A stretch of DNA of 64,000 nt from Mycobacterium sp. AZCC_0083 (GTDB lineage Bacteria; Actinomycetota; Actinomycetes; Mycobacteriales; Mycobacteriaceae). Below, one piece after another: positions 41,834-50,421 of this stretch (positions within the stretch are counted from its first letter, which is position 1; every line of letters begins with the position of its first letter). Location: NCBI RefSeq assembly GCF_014202335.1, contig NZ_JACHGP010000015.1, positions 62,001-126,000 of the forward strand, read 5' to 3'. The position numbers and the translations under genes are program-made. The notes under the pieces are model-generated. The model did not search any database. It was given only the letters and a program-made list of their open reading frames with translations, and had not been told where the DNA came from.

Positions 41834-42549
41834 TTGGCATCGCGGCGCACCACGGACGAGTGTTGGTGCTCGATCGCGACGACGCCGAGGAGTCCACGGG
41901 CCACGGCTCGCCGCTGCCGACCCTCGTACACGGCGGACCCGGACGGCCCGGCGGCGGCGAAGAACTCGGCGGCATCCGCGGGGTACTGGATCACATGCAG
42001 CGCACCGCGATTCAGGCGTCCCCCGACATGATGACCGCCATCACCGGGCAGTGGACCAAGGGGGCGGTCCGGGATCAGACCGAGCTGCATCCGTTCCGCA
42101 AGCACCTCGAAGAGTTGAAGATCGACGACACCATCGTGGGCGGACCCCGCACCGTCAGCCTTGAGGACATCGAGCACTTCGCGGAGTTCACCGGCGACAC
42201 CTTCTACGCCCATACCGACCCGGAGGCCGCCGCAAAGAATCCGCTCTTCGGCGGCATCGTCGCGCACGGCTACCTGGTGGTGTCCTTGGCGGCGGGCTTC
42301 GTCGAACCCAACCCGGGTCCGGTGCTGGCCAACTTCGGCGTCGACGGACTGCGGTTCCTGACCCCGGTCAAGGCGGGCGACGCACTGACGGTCACCCTGA
42401 CCGCCAAGCAGCTCACCCCGCGGCTGTCAGCCGACTACGGTGAAGTCCGCTAGGACCCCGTAGTGACCAACCAGGACGACTCTCCGGTCGCGACCTATGA
42501 CGTTCTGACGCTCGTCGCCAAACTGCCCACCGACACCAAGGACTCCTGA
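41834..42549 (+). pseudogene. paaZ: Truncated paaZ pseudogene
   Basis: Homology to PaaZ, the bifunctional oxepin-CoA hydrolase / 3-oxo-5,6-dehydrosuberyl-CoA semialdehyde dehydrogenase of phenylacetate catabolism. Only the end of the aldehyde-dehydrogenase domain (GRVLVLDRD, STGHGSPLPTLVHGGPGRPG, VLDHMQRTAIQASPD) and the MaoC-type hydratase domain (GDTFYAHTDPEAAAKNP, FGGIVAHGYLVVS, LRFLTPVKAGD) remain. The N-terminal majority, including the catalytic cysteine, is missing. A TAG at 42451-42453 interrupts the frame after DYGEVR, where tryptophan is expected; the same frame then continues DPVVTNQDDSPVATYDVLTL to TGA at 42547. The 5' boundary is approximate. Confidence 0.75.
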
Positions 42550-42550
42550 C

Positions 42551-42859
42551 ATGTTCTACGTATCAGTCTGTTACGGCACGCCCACCGACCCCGACGCCTT
42601 CGACGACTACTACACCAACACCCACGCCCCGCTGGCGCTGAAAACACCTGGGCTGGTGAGCTTCACAACGGAGAAGTGCCAGTCCATGGGGCGGGGAGAA
42701 CCGCCCTACTACATGGTCGCCAGACTCGGCTTCGAGACGGCCGAAACGATGAAGACCGCGCGCACCTCCCCCGAGATGGCCGCCGCCAGTTCCGACGTGC
42801 CGAACTTCGCCACCGGTGGGGCAACCCTCTACAGCGCGGAGCAAACCGTCATCCGCTGA
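42551..42859 (+). CDS. EthD-family protein
   Basis: Small dimeric alpha-beta-barrel protein, 102 aa, of the EthD family. MFYVSVCYGTPTDPDAFDDYY and the HAPLALKTPGL loop are typical, as is the late SPEMAAASSDVPNFATGG. EthD-like proteins assist P450 or other oxidative systems, and some act on polyketide-like rings. The ATG lies one base after the paaZ-remnant stop, so it was probably co-transcribed with the once-intact gene. Its present promoter is unclear. Confidence 0.85.
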   Translation: MFYVSVCYGTPTDPDAFDDYYTNTHAPLALKTPGLVSFTTEKCQSMGRGEPPYYMVARLGFETAETMKTARTSPEMAAASSDVPNFATGGATLYSAEQTVIR

Positions 42860-42908
42860 CCGCGCCGTTGCGAGCGATCTCGCACGTGACCCGGCGTACC
42901 GTGACCCC

Positions 42909-44126
42909 ATGGCGGTGGCGGCTAAACGCGTACTCGTTCTCGGCTCCGGGTTCGCCGGGCTGTGGGCCGCACTCGGCGCGGCACGACGGCTGGACGAGCT
43001 CGGGATCTCCCAAGGTGCGGTCGACGTCGCCGTCGTCAGTCGACAGCCATTCCACGACATTCGGGTCCGCAACTACGAGACCGACCTCAGTCCGTGCCGA
43101 ATCCCATTGCAGGACTTGCTCGATCCGGCTGGAATCGGACAGATCACGGCCACCGTAACCGGGATCGACGCCTCTGCCGCGACGGTTAGCACGGCCGCCG
43201 GCGCAACCCTCGGCTACGACCGGCTCGTCCTGGCGGCGGGCAGCAGCGTGGCCAAGCCGGACCTTCCTGGACTCGCCGAGTTCGGGTACGACATCGACAC
43301 CTACGACGGCGCGATGAGGCTGCAGAAGCACATCCGCGATCTCGCCGCACACCCGAAAGACCCCGCAACCGCGACGGCGGTCGTCGTCGGCGCCGGCCTC
43401 ACCGGTATCGAGATCGCCACCGAGCTGCCGGTGATGTTGTCGGACGCGCTCGGAGTCACACCGCGGGTGATCCTGGTCGACCACAATCCGCACGTCGGTT
43501 CCGACATGGGCGAGTCAGCTCGCCCAGTCATCGAGGAAGCGTTGGCGCAGAACCACGTTGAGGCCATGACCGGAGTGGGAGTGACCGCCGTCGGCGAGCG
43601 AAGCGTGACGCTGTCGACCGGCGAGGACCTGCCTGCGGCAACGGTGGTGTGGTGCGCCGGGATGCGAGCAAACCCGCTGACCGCGCAGCTCGGGGTACCA
43701 CGCGACCGGCTGGGCCGATTGCCCGTCGACGACTATCTACGCGCCGAGGGCGTTGAAGGCGTATTCGCCGCGGGCGACGTGGCCGCGGCGAAGATGGACG
43801 ACGACGAGCACCTATCGGTGATGTCGTGCCAGCACGGCCGGCCGATGGGCCGCTATGCGGGCTACAACGTGATCAGCGAATTGCTGGGTGCACCCATGCT
43901 GCCGCTGCGAATCCCCTGGTATGTCACGGTTCTCGATCTCGGGCCCGCCGGCGCGGTGTATACCGAGGGCTGGGACCGGCGGGTCGTCAGCACCGGCGCA
44001 ACGGCCAAGGCGACCAAACGAGTGATCAACGGTGAACGCATCTATCCCCCGCTCACCGGCGACCGAGCCGCACTCCTCGCGGCCGCCGCCCCCGAGCTGC
44101 AAGCCGCGCCGTCTTACGAGCACTGA
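42909..44126 (+). CDS. NDH-2-like FAD-dependent oxidoreductase
   Basis: Two-Rossmann-domain flavoprotein, 405 aa, of the type II NADH dehydrogenase/disulfide reductase superfamily. FAD motif GSGFAGLWAALGA, NAD motif VVGAGLTGIEIATEL, and GVFAAGDVAAA are intact. No C-terminal membrane helix is obvious, but IPWYVTVLDLG near residue 340 may be an amphipathic membrane contact. There is no Shine-Dalgarno; TACCGT at 42897-42902 is at leaderless -10 distance from ATG 42909. A 93-base part of its 3' half (43881-43973) recurs at 47639-47731. Confidence 0.87.
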   Translation: MAVAAKRVLVLGSGFAGLWAALGAARRLDELGISQGAVDVAVVSRQPFHDIRVRNYETDLSPCRIPLQDLLDPAGIGQITATVTGIDASAATVSTAAGATLGYDRLVLAAGSSVAKPDLPGLAEFGYDIDTYDGAMRLQKHIRDLAAHPKDPATATAVVVGAGLTGIEIATELPVMLSDALGVTPRVILVDHNPHVGSDMGESARPVIEEALAQNHVEAMTGVGVTAVGERSVTLSTGEDLPAATVVWCAGMRANPLTAQLGVPRDRLGRLPVDDYLRAEGVEGVFAAGDVAAAKMDDDEHLSVMSCQHGRPMGRYAGYNVISELLGAPMLPLRIPWYVTVLDLGPAGAVYTEGWDRRVVSTGATAKATKRVINGERIYPPLTGDRAALLAAAAPELQAAPSYEH

Positions 44127-44203
44127 TCGGCTCGAGCGCCCTCCCCCTGATCCCAGGCGACCACGGGGTACTAACGTCGAGGTCACCGACGACGGAGGTG
44201 CGC

Positions 44204-44602
44204 ATGACCGGTCGAATTCCCCTGGTCGACTATCTGGTGCTGGACGACGACCAACCGCACTTGGTCGCGCAGGAGTGCACGAACTGCAGCGCCCGGTTCT
44301 TCGACCGACGCAACGCGTGTGCCAGCTGCTTCGCTGCCGAGTTCACCGCGGTACCGATCGCGACCGAGGGCACCGTGCGCGCGTTCACGATCGTCGCCTT
44401 CGCTGCACCAGGTGTCCCCACCCCGTTCGTGGCGGCCGTCGTCGATTGCGGCGGGACCCAGGTTCGCGCCAACCTCATCAACGTCGAGCCCGATGCCGAA
44501 CACGTCCACGACGGCATGAAGGTGCGGCTCGCCACCCACTCGATCGGCCTCGACTCCGAAGGCACCGAGGCGATCGGCTTCGGCTTCGAGCCGGCCCGCT
44601 GA
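44204..44602 (+). CDS. Zn-ribbon OB-fold (DUF35) protein
   Basis: DUF35 protein, 132 aa. Zinc ribbon C-x2-C at residues 25-28 and a second pair at about 39-42 (CTNCSARFF, CASCF), followed by an OB-fold (FTIVAFAAPGVPTPFVAAVV). These proteins partner with thiolase-fold enzymes, here the thiolase 54 bases downstream. GGAGG precedes the ATG at 44204, which is preferred over the GTG at 44198. Confidence 0.9.
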   Translation: MTGRIPLVDYLVLDDDQPHLVAQECTNCSARFFDRRNACASCFAAEFTAVPIATEGTVRAFTIVAFAAPGVPTPFVAAVVDCGGTQVRANLINVEPDAEHVHDGMKVRLATHSIGLDSEGTEAIGFGFEPAR

Positions 44603-44656
44603 CCGAGCCGCGTTCCCCGACAGACCACCTATGCACATGACGAAGGAGCACCGGCG

Positions 44657-45868
44657 ATGAGCGCTAGCGACGAGGTCTGGATCCTCGGGATCAAGATGAC
44701 CAAGTTCGGCAAGCACACCGACCTCGACACCGTCGACCTGGCGGCAGAGGCCGCGACGGGCGCGCTCGCCGACGCGGGCGTCACGATGGCAGACATCGGA
44801 GTGCTCGCGGCGGGCAACCTGATGAACGCGAGTGCCGGTATCGGCCAACAGCTTCAGAAGCAGATCGGCCAGACGGGCATCCCCGTGTACAACGTCGCCA
44901 ACGCCTGCGCAACCGGTGCCACCGCGCTGCGCACCGCGATCATGGCGGTGAAGGCCGGCGAGGTGGACTACGGCCTGGCCGTCGGTGTCGAGAAGCTCTC
45001 CGGCGCAGGCCTGCTCGGCGGAGGTGGCACCAAGAAGAAGGACGCCGACACCTGGACGCCGGCCGGCCGCTACGGCGCCGTCGCGCCCGTCGACGGAAGG
45101 ATCGGCACCGAGACCATGCCGGGCGTCTTCGCCCAGATCGGTATGGAGTACGGCCACAAGTACGGCGGCACCAGCTTCGAACTATTCGCCAAGATCAGCG
45201 AGAAGAACCACGCTCACTCCACCCTGAATCCGCTTGCGTCCTACCAGAAGCGGTTCACGCTCGAGCAGATCATGAACGACGTCATGATCGCGTACCCCAA
45301 CACGCGCCCGATGTGCTCGGCGAACTGCGACGGTGCCGCGGCCGCGGTGGTGTGCAACGGCGAGACGCTGAAATCCCTCTCGCTCGAGCAGCGGCGGCGC
45401 GCGGTCAAGGTGTCGGCGTCGGTGCTGACCACCGACCCCTACGAAGAGGGCTGCCAGGTGCTGCCGAACGTCAACACGCTGACCCGCAAGGCTGCCGCCA
45501 TCGCCTACGAGCAAGCAGGCGTCGGCCCAAGAGACCTCGATCTGGTCGAGTTGCACGACTGCTTCGCCACTGCCGAACTGGTGCACTACGACAACCTGAT
45601 GCTGTGCGACGAGGGCGGCGCCGCGGACTTCTTCAATTCCGGTGCCACGTGGCGTGACGGCTCGACACCGGTGAACGTGTCGGGCGGGCTGGAGTCGAAG
45701 GGGCACCCGATCGCGGCCACCGGCATCGCCAACATCTGGGAGGTCTGCCACCACCTCCGCGGTGAGGCCGGCGACCGCCAGATCGCGAATGCGAAGGTCG
45801 GCCTCGCCCACGTCATCGGACTCGGCTCCGCCTGCGGCGTCCACATCCTGGAGAAGTCGACGGCGTAG
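44657..45868 (+). CDS. Lipid-transfer-type thiolase
   Basis: Thiolase-fold enzyme, 403 aa, SCP-x branch. Active cysteine C84 in ANACATGATAL; ELHDCFATAEL and SKGHPIAATGIANIW supply the other catalytic loops, and the C-terminal HVIGLGSACGVH closes the site. It forms a pair with the DUF35 protein upstream, the layout of thiolase/aldolase complexes acting on bulky CoA esters. GAAGGAG ribosome-binding site. Not preceded by the 12-bp island operator. Confidence 0.92.
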   Translation: MSASDEVWILGIKMTKFGKHTDLDTVDLAAEAATGALADAGVTMADIGVLAAGNLMNASAGIGQQLQKQIGQTGIPVYNVANACATGATALRTAIMAVKAGEVDYGLAVGVEKLSGAGLLGGGGTKKKDADTWTPAGRYGAVAPVDGRIGTETMPGVFAQIGMEYGHKYGGTSFELFAKISEKNHAHSTLNPLASYQKRFTLEQIMNDVMIAYPNTRPMCSANCDGAAAAVVCNGETLKSLSLEQRRRAVKVSASVLTTDPYEEGCQVLPNVNTLTRKAAAIAYEQAGVGPRDLDLVELHDCFATAELVHYDNLMLCDEGGAADFFNSGATWRDGSTPVNVSGGLESKGHPIAATGIANIWEVCHHLRGEAGDRQIANAKVGLAHVIGLGSACGVHILEKSTA

Positions 45869-45873
45869 TCCGG

Positions 45874-47073
45874 TTACTTCGACGCAGTGTGATGAGGCTT
45901 CGAACCCGCGTCGTGCACCGGGTGTGAGTTGCCTGGGTCATCGTCGTGCTTGGCCGGCGTCGTGGCCGATGAGTGTGAGCCACCGGGCTGCTCGTCATGC
46001 TTGGTCGACGTCGCGTCCGATGGGTGTGAGTCGTCGTGCTTGACCGACGACATGACCGATGAGTGCGAGTCGCCGGGCTGCTCGTCATGCTTGGCCAGCG
46101 ACGTCACCGATGGATGCGAGGTGTCGGGCTGGGCGTCGGCGGATTTGGCCGACGTAACGGCCAACGAGCGTGAGAGCTCGGTGCGCGCCTGCGGTGTCGT
46201 CGTGGCGGAATCCTGGGTCGACACCGTCTGGTTCGCCGGGACGGTGGCTGCGCGGATGTCGTTGACCGCCTTGACGACCGCAGCCGCGATGTCGGCGCCG
46301 GCAGCGCTCACCGCCGCGGTTGCGGCGTTGACACCCGCGGCGAGCGCCCGCACGGGATCGCCAGTCGCTGCCAATTCCTGCGCTACGGCATCGGGGACTT
46401 GGAACGCGCCGGACAGGATGTGGTTGAACGCCGGGAAGATGATTGCCCCGACCACGTTGAGCGCGCTCACCACGGCGACCTGCACGACACCGTGCGGCAT
46501 GACGGTGGACGGCTGATTGGGGATGACGGGCAAGGTGAGCGCGTCGAAGGTGTCTTGGCGGGCGGTCTGAAGAGCGGCAGCGATTCCGGGCAGGCCGCCC
46601 GCCGCGGCGGGGATGACGTTGAGCAGGCCGACCACGGCGACCTCGAACGCGTTCAGTGCCCGTGGCGCCGGTATCGAGCCGTCGGCCAGGATGGCCGCCG
46701 CCGCCGCAGCGTTCGTTGGCCCGGTCACCGATGCGGCGGCCACGCCGATCGCCTTCAACAGGTCACCCGCCTGCAACGCGGTGAGGAACGTACCCGGCGT
46801 CTGCAGCGTCGCGACGATGGGCGTCACGGCGGTCTGGACGAGAAGCGGGCAGATGATCGAGCAGTAGGTGACCTGATTATTCAGGAAGCCGGTGATGAGC
46901 CCGCCGGGCGGAACCGTCGTGGCCGCCAGCCGGACGTCCCGCACCACGGCGGGTGGTGATTGGGACTGAGTTTGAGTTACCGGAGCCACAGATGCGGCGG
47001 TCATGGCGCCGATCCCCACGAAGGCAATCCCCGTGGCCGCGACGCCAGCGTGCAGGCAGGTTGGTATCTGCAT
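45874..47073 (-). CDS. Secreted Ala-rich protein with SH/KHD C-terminal repeats
   Basis: Exported protein, 399 aa. An N-terminal signal-like segment (GVAATGIAFVGIGAMTAASV) is followed by about 270 residues of Ala/Val-rich helices with CSIIC as the only cysteines, then a hydrophilic tail of repeats. I do not recognise an enzyme domain. The style is that of mycobacterial surface or outer-membrane-associated proteins. ATG 47073 follows GGGGAG. It ends five bases from the convergent thiolase gene. Confidence 0.8.
   Translation of the reverse strand: MQIPTCLHAGVAATGIAFVGIGAMTAASVAPVTQTQSQSPPAVVRDVRLAATTVPPGGLITGFLNNQVTYCSIICPLLVQTAVTPIVATLQTPGTFLTALQAGDLLKAIGVAAASVTGPTNAAAAAAILADGSIPAPRALNAFEVAVVGLLNVIPAAAGGLPGIAAALQTARQDTFDALTLPVIPNQPSTVMPHGVVQVAVVSALNVVGAIIFPAFNHILSGAFQVPDAVAQELAATGDPVRALAAGVNAATAAVSAAGADIAAAVVKAVNDIRAATVPANQTVSTQDSATTTPQARTELSRSLAVTSAKSADAQPDTSHPSVTSLAKHDEQPGDSHSSVMSSVKHDDSHPSDATSTKHDEQPGGSHSSATTPAKHDDDPGNSHPVHDAGSKPHHTASK
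45920..46122 (-). repeat. Degenerate tandem repeat in the secreted protein tail
   Basis: Four degenerate units of roughly 13-17 codons encode SHPSVTSLAKHDEQPGD-like peptides: each starts SH(P/S)S and carries KHD followed mostly by an acidic/Pro/Gly tail. One unit is shortened to end at KHDD. The tail is rich in His, Asp and Ser, so metal binding or a flexible surface stalk is possible. Confidence 0.7.
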
Positions 47074-47170
47074 GGTGCTCCCCTTTATCGGCGGTGATGT
47101 AGATGGCACGGATTGCGGGCGCGAAGAGTTCAATCCCGGCGTCATTCGACCGTCGCGAGCCCAGGTCTCG

Positions 47171-47638
47171 ATGAGCGCAACGACGAGTCCACCAATCCGA
47201 CCAACGGCCTTCGGAATCCGCCTCACCGTGCGCCGAACGTGGGCACGGACGGGTCGATTCCTCGGCGGCGCCCTGATCGCGTGCACGCTGTTCGTCGGCG
47301 CAGCCATCCCGGCGGCGGCAGCCGAGTTGACGATGGCGACGTTCGTGCGTCGCGGCCAGTCGGCAGGCAACGCCTCGGGCAACATCGACACGTCGACCCT
47401 CGGTCCGGTGCTCACGCAGACGGGCCAGCAACAGGCGCAAGCCGTGCCCCGCCGAGGATGGCTGGGCCCTGGTGGACTGGAACGGCAAGCAGTTCTCTCC
47501 CGAGCCGACACTGGGTGCCGAGTTGCAGTTGCAGCTTCGCACCTTGCAGCGCGCCGCTACCGCAAAGCAGGTCGTCGACGCATTCGCCACGGTGAATCCC
47601 GCCGCGGTCAACTGGCCGTTCGAGGGACCGGCGGCGAC
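47171..47638 (+). pseudogene. Decayed secreted histidine phosphatase (phosphoglycerate-mutase family)
   Basis: The N-terminus has a signal peptide (FLGGALIACTLFVGAAIPAA) and MATFVRRGQSAGNASGNIDTS. The family RHG catalytic motif here reads RRG, so the phospho-accepting histidine is lost. After QQQAQAV the central catalytic domain is missing and the C-terminal part (DGWALVDWNGKQF, TAKQVVDAFATVNPAAV) continues in a different frame. It is therefore a pseudogene with an internal deletion plus frameshift. The gap 47074-47170 shows nothing else. Confidence 0.72.
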
Positions 47639-47731
47639 TTGCTGGGCGAGCACATGCTGCCGCTGCGAATCCCCTGGTATCTCACGGTTCTCGATCTCGG
47701 CGCCCCCGGTGCGGTGTACACGGAGGGCTGG
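47639..47731 (+). pseudogene. NDH-2-like gene fragment, near-copy of 43881-43973
   Basis: 93 bases aligned without gaps to the gene at 42909 (82 identical by hand count). The peptide MLPLRIPWYLTVLDLG is followed by GAVYTEGW, as in that gene. It is fused directly behind the phosphatase remnant and then runs into unrelated sequence. It is either a partial duplication of the local gene or the end of a deleted paralogue. Confidence 0.72.
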
Positions 47732-47883
47732 TGGCGGGTCAAGTCTCGCGGACGGCAGCCAGCAACGCTTTCACTGAGGTAGACAACTGTCCACAATCGG
47801 GGTCCCCTTGGCTTGGCAAGCCCTGGCCCAAGTCCCGGCTGACCATCGCCGTCTGCCCCAATTGCGGCCTAGCGCTGCCATAG
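47732..47883 (+). other. Gene-free stretch with a possible Zn-ribbon ORF end
   Basis: One frame ending TAG at 47881-47883 reads DNCPQSGSPW, then KSRLTIAVCPNCGLALP. The CPNCG pair looks like a zinc-ribbon C-terminus. No start codon or ribosome-binding site can be supported, so this is at most a remnant. Confidence 0.3.
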
Positions 47884-48480
47884 TCAGGCAACCGAGGCAC
47901 CCAAAATCAGGTTGACGGCGGACGCGATCTGGTCCGCGATCTGCTCATAGGTCAAGTAGCGCGCTGCCATCAACGCCCCGGCAAATGTCATCTCGAGCGT
48001 CGACTGCACCGAATCCGACCAGCCTGGACCCAAGGCGGCGCTGAGTCGGTCGGATACCTCGCGCGCGGTGTCGGCGAGGATGGGCCATACGGCGGTGTCG
48101 TCTGCCATCAGCGCGGCGGCGCAGGCCTGCGTGAGTTCCGGTTGATCCGCTATGACCATGGCCATGTTCTGCATGGCGTCGATGACCCGCTTCTTCGGGG
48201 CGTCAGTCATGTCGACCTGCAATGGTGCCGCCCGAAGCAACCGCAGGTACACCGCTGCGACGAGGCTGCTCTTGGTCGGAAAGTACTTGTAGGCACTGGC
48301 CGAGGAGACGCCCGCGCGCGTGGCCACGCTGCGCACCGTCAAGGTCGAGTAGGAGCTTTCACGCAACTCTTCGATGACGGCGTCCAATATCTTGCGCGTC
48401 GTCTCTTGAGGCCGGCGGTCGGGACGGCGCTCGCGGCGCACTATCGGGACCACCGCTGGGTTGGCGCCATCGGTCGACAC
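47884..48480 (-). CDS. TetR-family regulator, divergent from mce operon
   Basis: TetR-type repressor, 198 aa. The DNA-binding region contains RKILDAVIEELRESSYSTLTVRSVATRAGVSSASAYKYFPTKSSLVAAVY, and the C-terminal domain is ligand-binding (AGALMAARYLTYEQIAD). GTG 48480 is the best-placed start but has no strong Shine-Dalgarno. Divergent from the mce operon at 48739, with a perfect AGACAGCTGTCT palindrome in the gap. It probably represses itself and possibly the mce genes. Not closely similar to the two island TetRs. Confidence 0.87.
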   Translation of the reverse strand: MSTDGANPAVVPIVRRERRPDRRPQETTRKILDAVIEELRESSYSTLTVRSVATRAGVSSASAYKYFPTKSSLVAAVYLRLLRAAPLQVDMTDAPKKRVIDAMQNMAMVIADQPELTQACAAALMADDTAVWPILADTAREVSDRLSAALGPGWSDSVQSTLEMTFAGALMAARYLTYEQIADQIASAVNLILGASVA

Positions 48481-48537
48481 GTCGCCAGCATAGAGGGCAC
48501 CAATCCACCTGACACGTGGTTATCGCAAGTCTAAACT

Positions 48538-48549
48538 AGACAGCTGTCT
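48538..48549. promoter_or_regulatory. Perfect palindrome AGACAGCTGTCT (TetR operator candidate)
   Basis: A 12-bp perfect palindrome 57 bases upstream of the tetR start (48480). The TAGACA...TGTCT style is common for TetR operators in actinobacteria. It sits within the divergent gap 48481-48738, where no gene was seen. Confidence 0.6.
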
Positions 48550-48620
48550 GATTTCTGAACGACCCCGGCCGCATACCTGCAGCACACACCCATTGCCTCG
48601 CTGACCAGTCTGCAATAGAG

Positions 48621-48634
48621 TGGACTAGTGTCCA
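48621..48634. promoter_or_regulatory. Inverted repeat TGGAC-N4-GTCCA upstream of mce operon
   Basis: TGGACTAGTGTCCA has perfect 5-bp arms and lies about 105 bases before the yrbEA start, next to an AT-rich AAAATATT stretch. It may be an activator or repressor site of the mce operon. Weaker evidence than the palindrome at 48538. Confidence 0.4.
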
Positions 48635-48738
48635 GAAAATATTCGACGCGCATTCGCGTCGGTCATCCCAACGTCGCTCGAGCGACGTTCGCGCCGCCAG
48701 CCGCACGGGGTGCCAAGCGCTCTACTGGCCGTACCTAG

Positions 48739-49548
48739 GTGGCAGCGCATGGCTTGGATCGTGGACCGAAGGGACTGCGGCAGACTCGCAACGTGACCGC
48801 GCCAATGCAGGCAGTCGGGGCGCTGTTCGCAATGGGCGCAGATGCGGTGAAGTTCATCTTCGTTCGACCGTTTCAATGGCGAGAGTTCCTACAGCAGTCG
48901 TGGTTCGTGGCTCAGGTGTCGTTGATGCCGACACTGTTGGTGGCGATCCCGTTCACGGTCCTGGTGTCGTTCACGTTGAACATCCTGCTTCGTGAATTGG
49001 GGGCGGCGGATCTGTCGGGGGCTGGTGCGGCGTTCGGTGCGGTCACCCAGGTCGGCCCGATGGTGACGGTGCTGATCGTCGCCGGGGCGGGCGCGACGGC
49101 GATGTGCGCCGATCTGGGTTCGCGCACCATCCGCGAGGAGATCGACGCGATGGAGGTGCTGGGCATCAACCCGGTGCAGCGCCTGGTGACCCCGCGGATG
49201 CTGGCCTCGGGTTTGGTGGCGCTGCTGCTGAACAGCCTGGTGGTGATCATCGGGATCCTGGGCGGCTACGTGTTCTCGGTGTTCGTGCAGGACGTCAACC
49301 CCGGCGCGTTCGCCGCCGGGATCACCCTGCTGACCGGGGTGCCCGAGGTGATCATCTCCTGTGTGAAGGCCGCCCTGTTCGGGCTGATCGCCGGCCTGGT
49401 GGCCTGCTACCGGGGATTGACGATCAGCGGCGGTGGCGCCAAAGCGGTGGGCAACGCGGTCAACGAGACGGTGGTCTACGCGTTCATGGCGCTGTTCGTC
49501 ATCAACGTCGTCGTCACCGCCATCGGCATCCAGATGACGACGGGTTAG
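48739..49548 (+). CDS. yrbEA: YrbEA-type MCE permease subunit
   Basis: First permease of the complete MCE transporter, 269 aa from GTG 48739. MlaE-family signatures ADLGSRTIREEIDAMEVLGINPVQ and AVGNAVNETVV are present, and FVRPFQWREFLQQSWFV marks the N-terminal amphipathic region. An in-frame GTG at 48793 would give 251 aa; neither start has a clear Shine-Dalgarno. First gene of an eight-gene mce operon. Closely related to, but distinct from, the yrbEA at the left edge of the window. Confidence 0.92.
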   Translation: MAAHGLDRGPKGLRQTRNVTAPMQAVGALFAMGADAVKFIFVRPFQWREFLQQSWFVAQVSLMPTLLVAIPFTVLVSFTLNILLRELGAADLSGAGAAFGAVTQVGPMVTVLIVAGAGATAMCADLGSRTIREEIDAMEVLGINPVQRLVTPRMLASGLVALLLNSLVVIIGILGGYVFSVFVQDVNPGAFAAGITLLTGVPEVIISCVKAALFGLIAGLVACYRGLTISGGGAKAVGNAVNETVVYAFMALFVINVVVTAIGIQMTTG

Positions 49549-49552
49549 CGCG

Positions 49553-50410
49553 ATGGGCACCGCGACCATCCTGAAGTCCACCTATCCGCAGCTGACGCGT
49601 CAGGTCAAGCGACCGCGCGACGTTTTGAGTCGCATCGGCGACCACACATGTTTCTACCTTCGCGCACTCGCCGGCACACCATACTCGGTGCTGAGCTACC
49701 GTCGCGAGATCATCAGGCTCATCGCCGAGATCTCCATGGGCGCAGGCACGTTGGCGATGATCGGCGGCACTGTGGTGATCGTCGGATTCCTCACCCTGGC
49801 CACCGGCGGCACCCTGGCGGTGCAGGGATACTCATCGCTGGGCAACATCGGCATCGAAGCGCTGACCGGCTTCTTCGCGGCGTTCATCAACGTACGCATC
49901 GCCGCCCCCGTGATCGCAGGGATCGGCCTGGCGGCCACGTTCGGTGCCGGGGTGACCGCGCAGTTGGGCTCGATGCGCATCAACGAGGAGATCGACGCCC
50001 TGGAGTCCATGGCGATCCAGCCGGTCGAATACCTAGTCAGCACTCGGATCGTCGCGGGCATGATCGCGATCACCCCGCTGTACGCGATCGCCGTGATCCT
50101 GTCCTTCGTGGCCAGCCGGTTCACCACCGTTGTGCTATTCGGGCAGTCCGGCGGCCTGTACGACCACTACTTCAACACCTTCCTCAACCCGATCGACCTG
50201 CTGTGGTCATTCCTGCAGGCCATCTTGACGGCGATCGCGATTCTGTTGATCCACACCTATTTCGGCTATTTCGCCACCGGCGGCCCATCGGGTGTCGGTG
50301 TCGCCGTCGGCAACGCCGTGCGCACTTCACTGGTCGTCGTGGTCTCGGTGACGCTGCTGGTCTCGCTGTCGGTCTATGGCGCCAACGGCAACTTCAACCT
50401 GTCGGGTTAG
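49553..50410 (+). CDS. yrbEB: YrbEB-type MCE permease subunit
   Basis: Second permease subunit, 285 aa. SMRINEEIDALESMAIQPVEYL is the conserved loop and VAVGNAVRTSLVVVVS the C-terminal motif; it ends NFNLSG as usual for the family. It would form a heterodimer with YrbEA in the inner membrane and couple to an MceG-type ATPase encoded elsewhere. It follows yrbEA by four bases. Confidence 0.95.
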   Translation: MGTATILKSTYPQLTRQVKRPRDVLSRIGDHTCFYLRALAGTPYSVLSYRREIIRLIAEISMGAGTLAMIGGTVVIVGFLTLATGGTLAVQGYSSLGNIGIEALTGFFAAFINVRIAAPVIAGIGLAATFGAGVTAQLGSMRINEEIDALESMAIQPVEYLVSTRIVAGMIAITPLYAIAVILSFVASRFTTVVLFGQSGGLYDHYFNTFLNPIDLLWSFLQAILTAIAILLIHTYFGYFATGGPSGVGVAVGNAVRTSLVVVVSVTLLVSLSVYGANGNFNLSG

Positions 50411-50421
50411 AGAGGGAGTCG

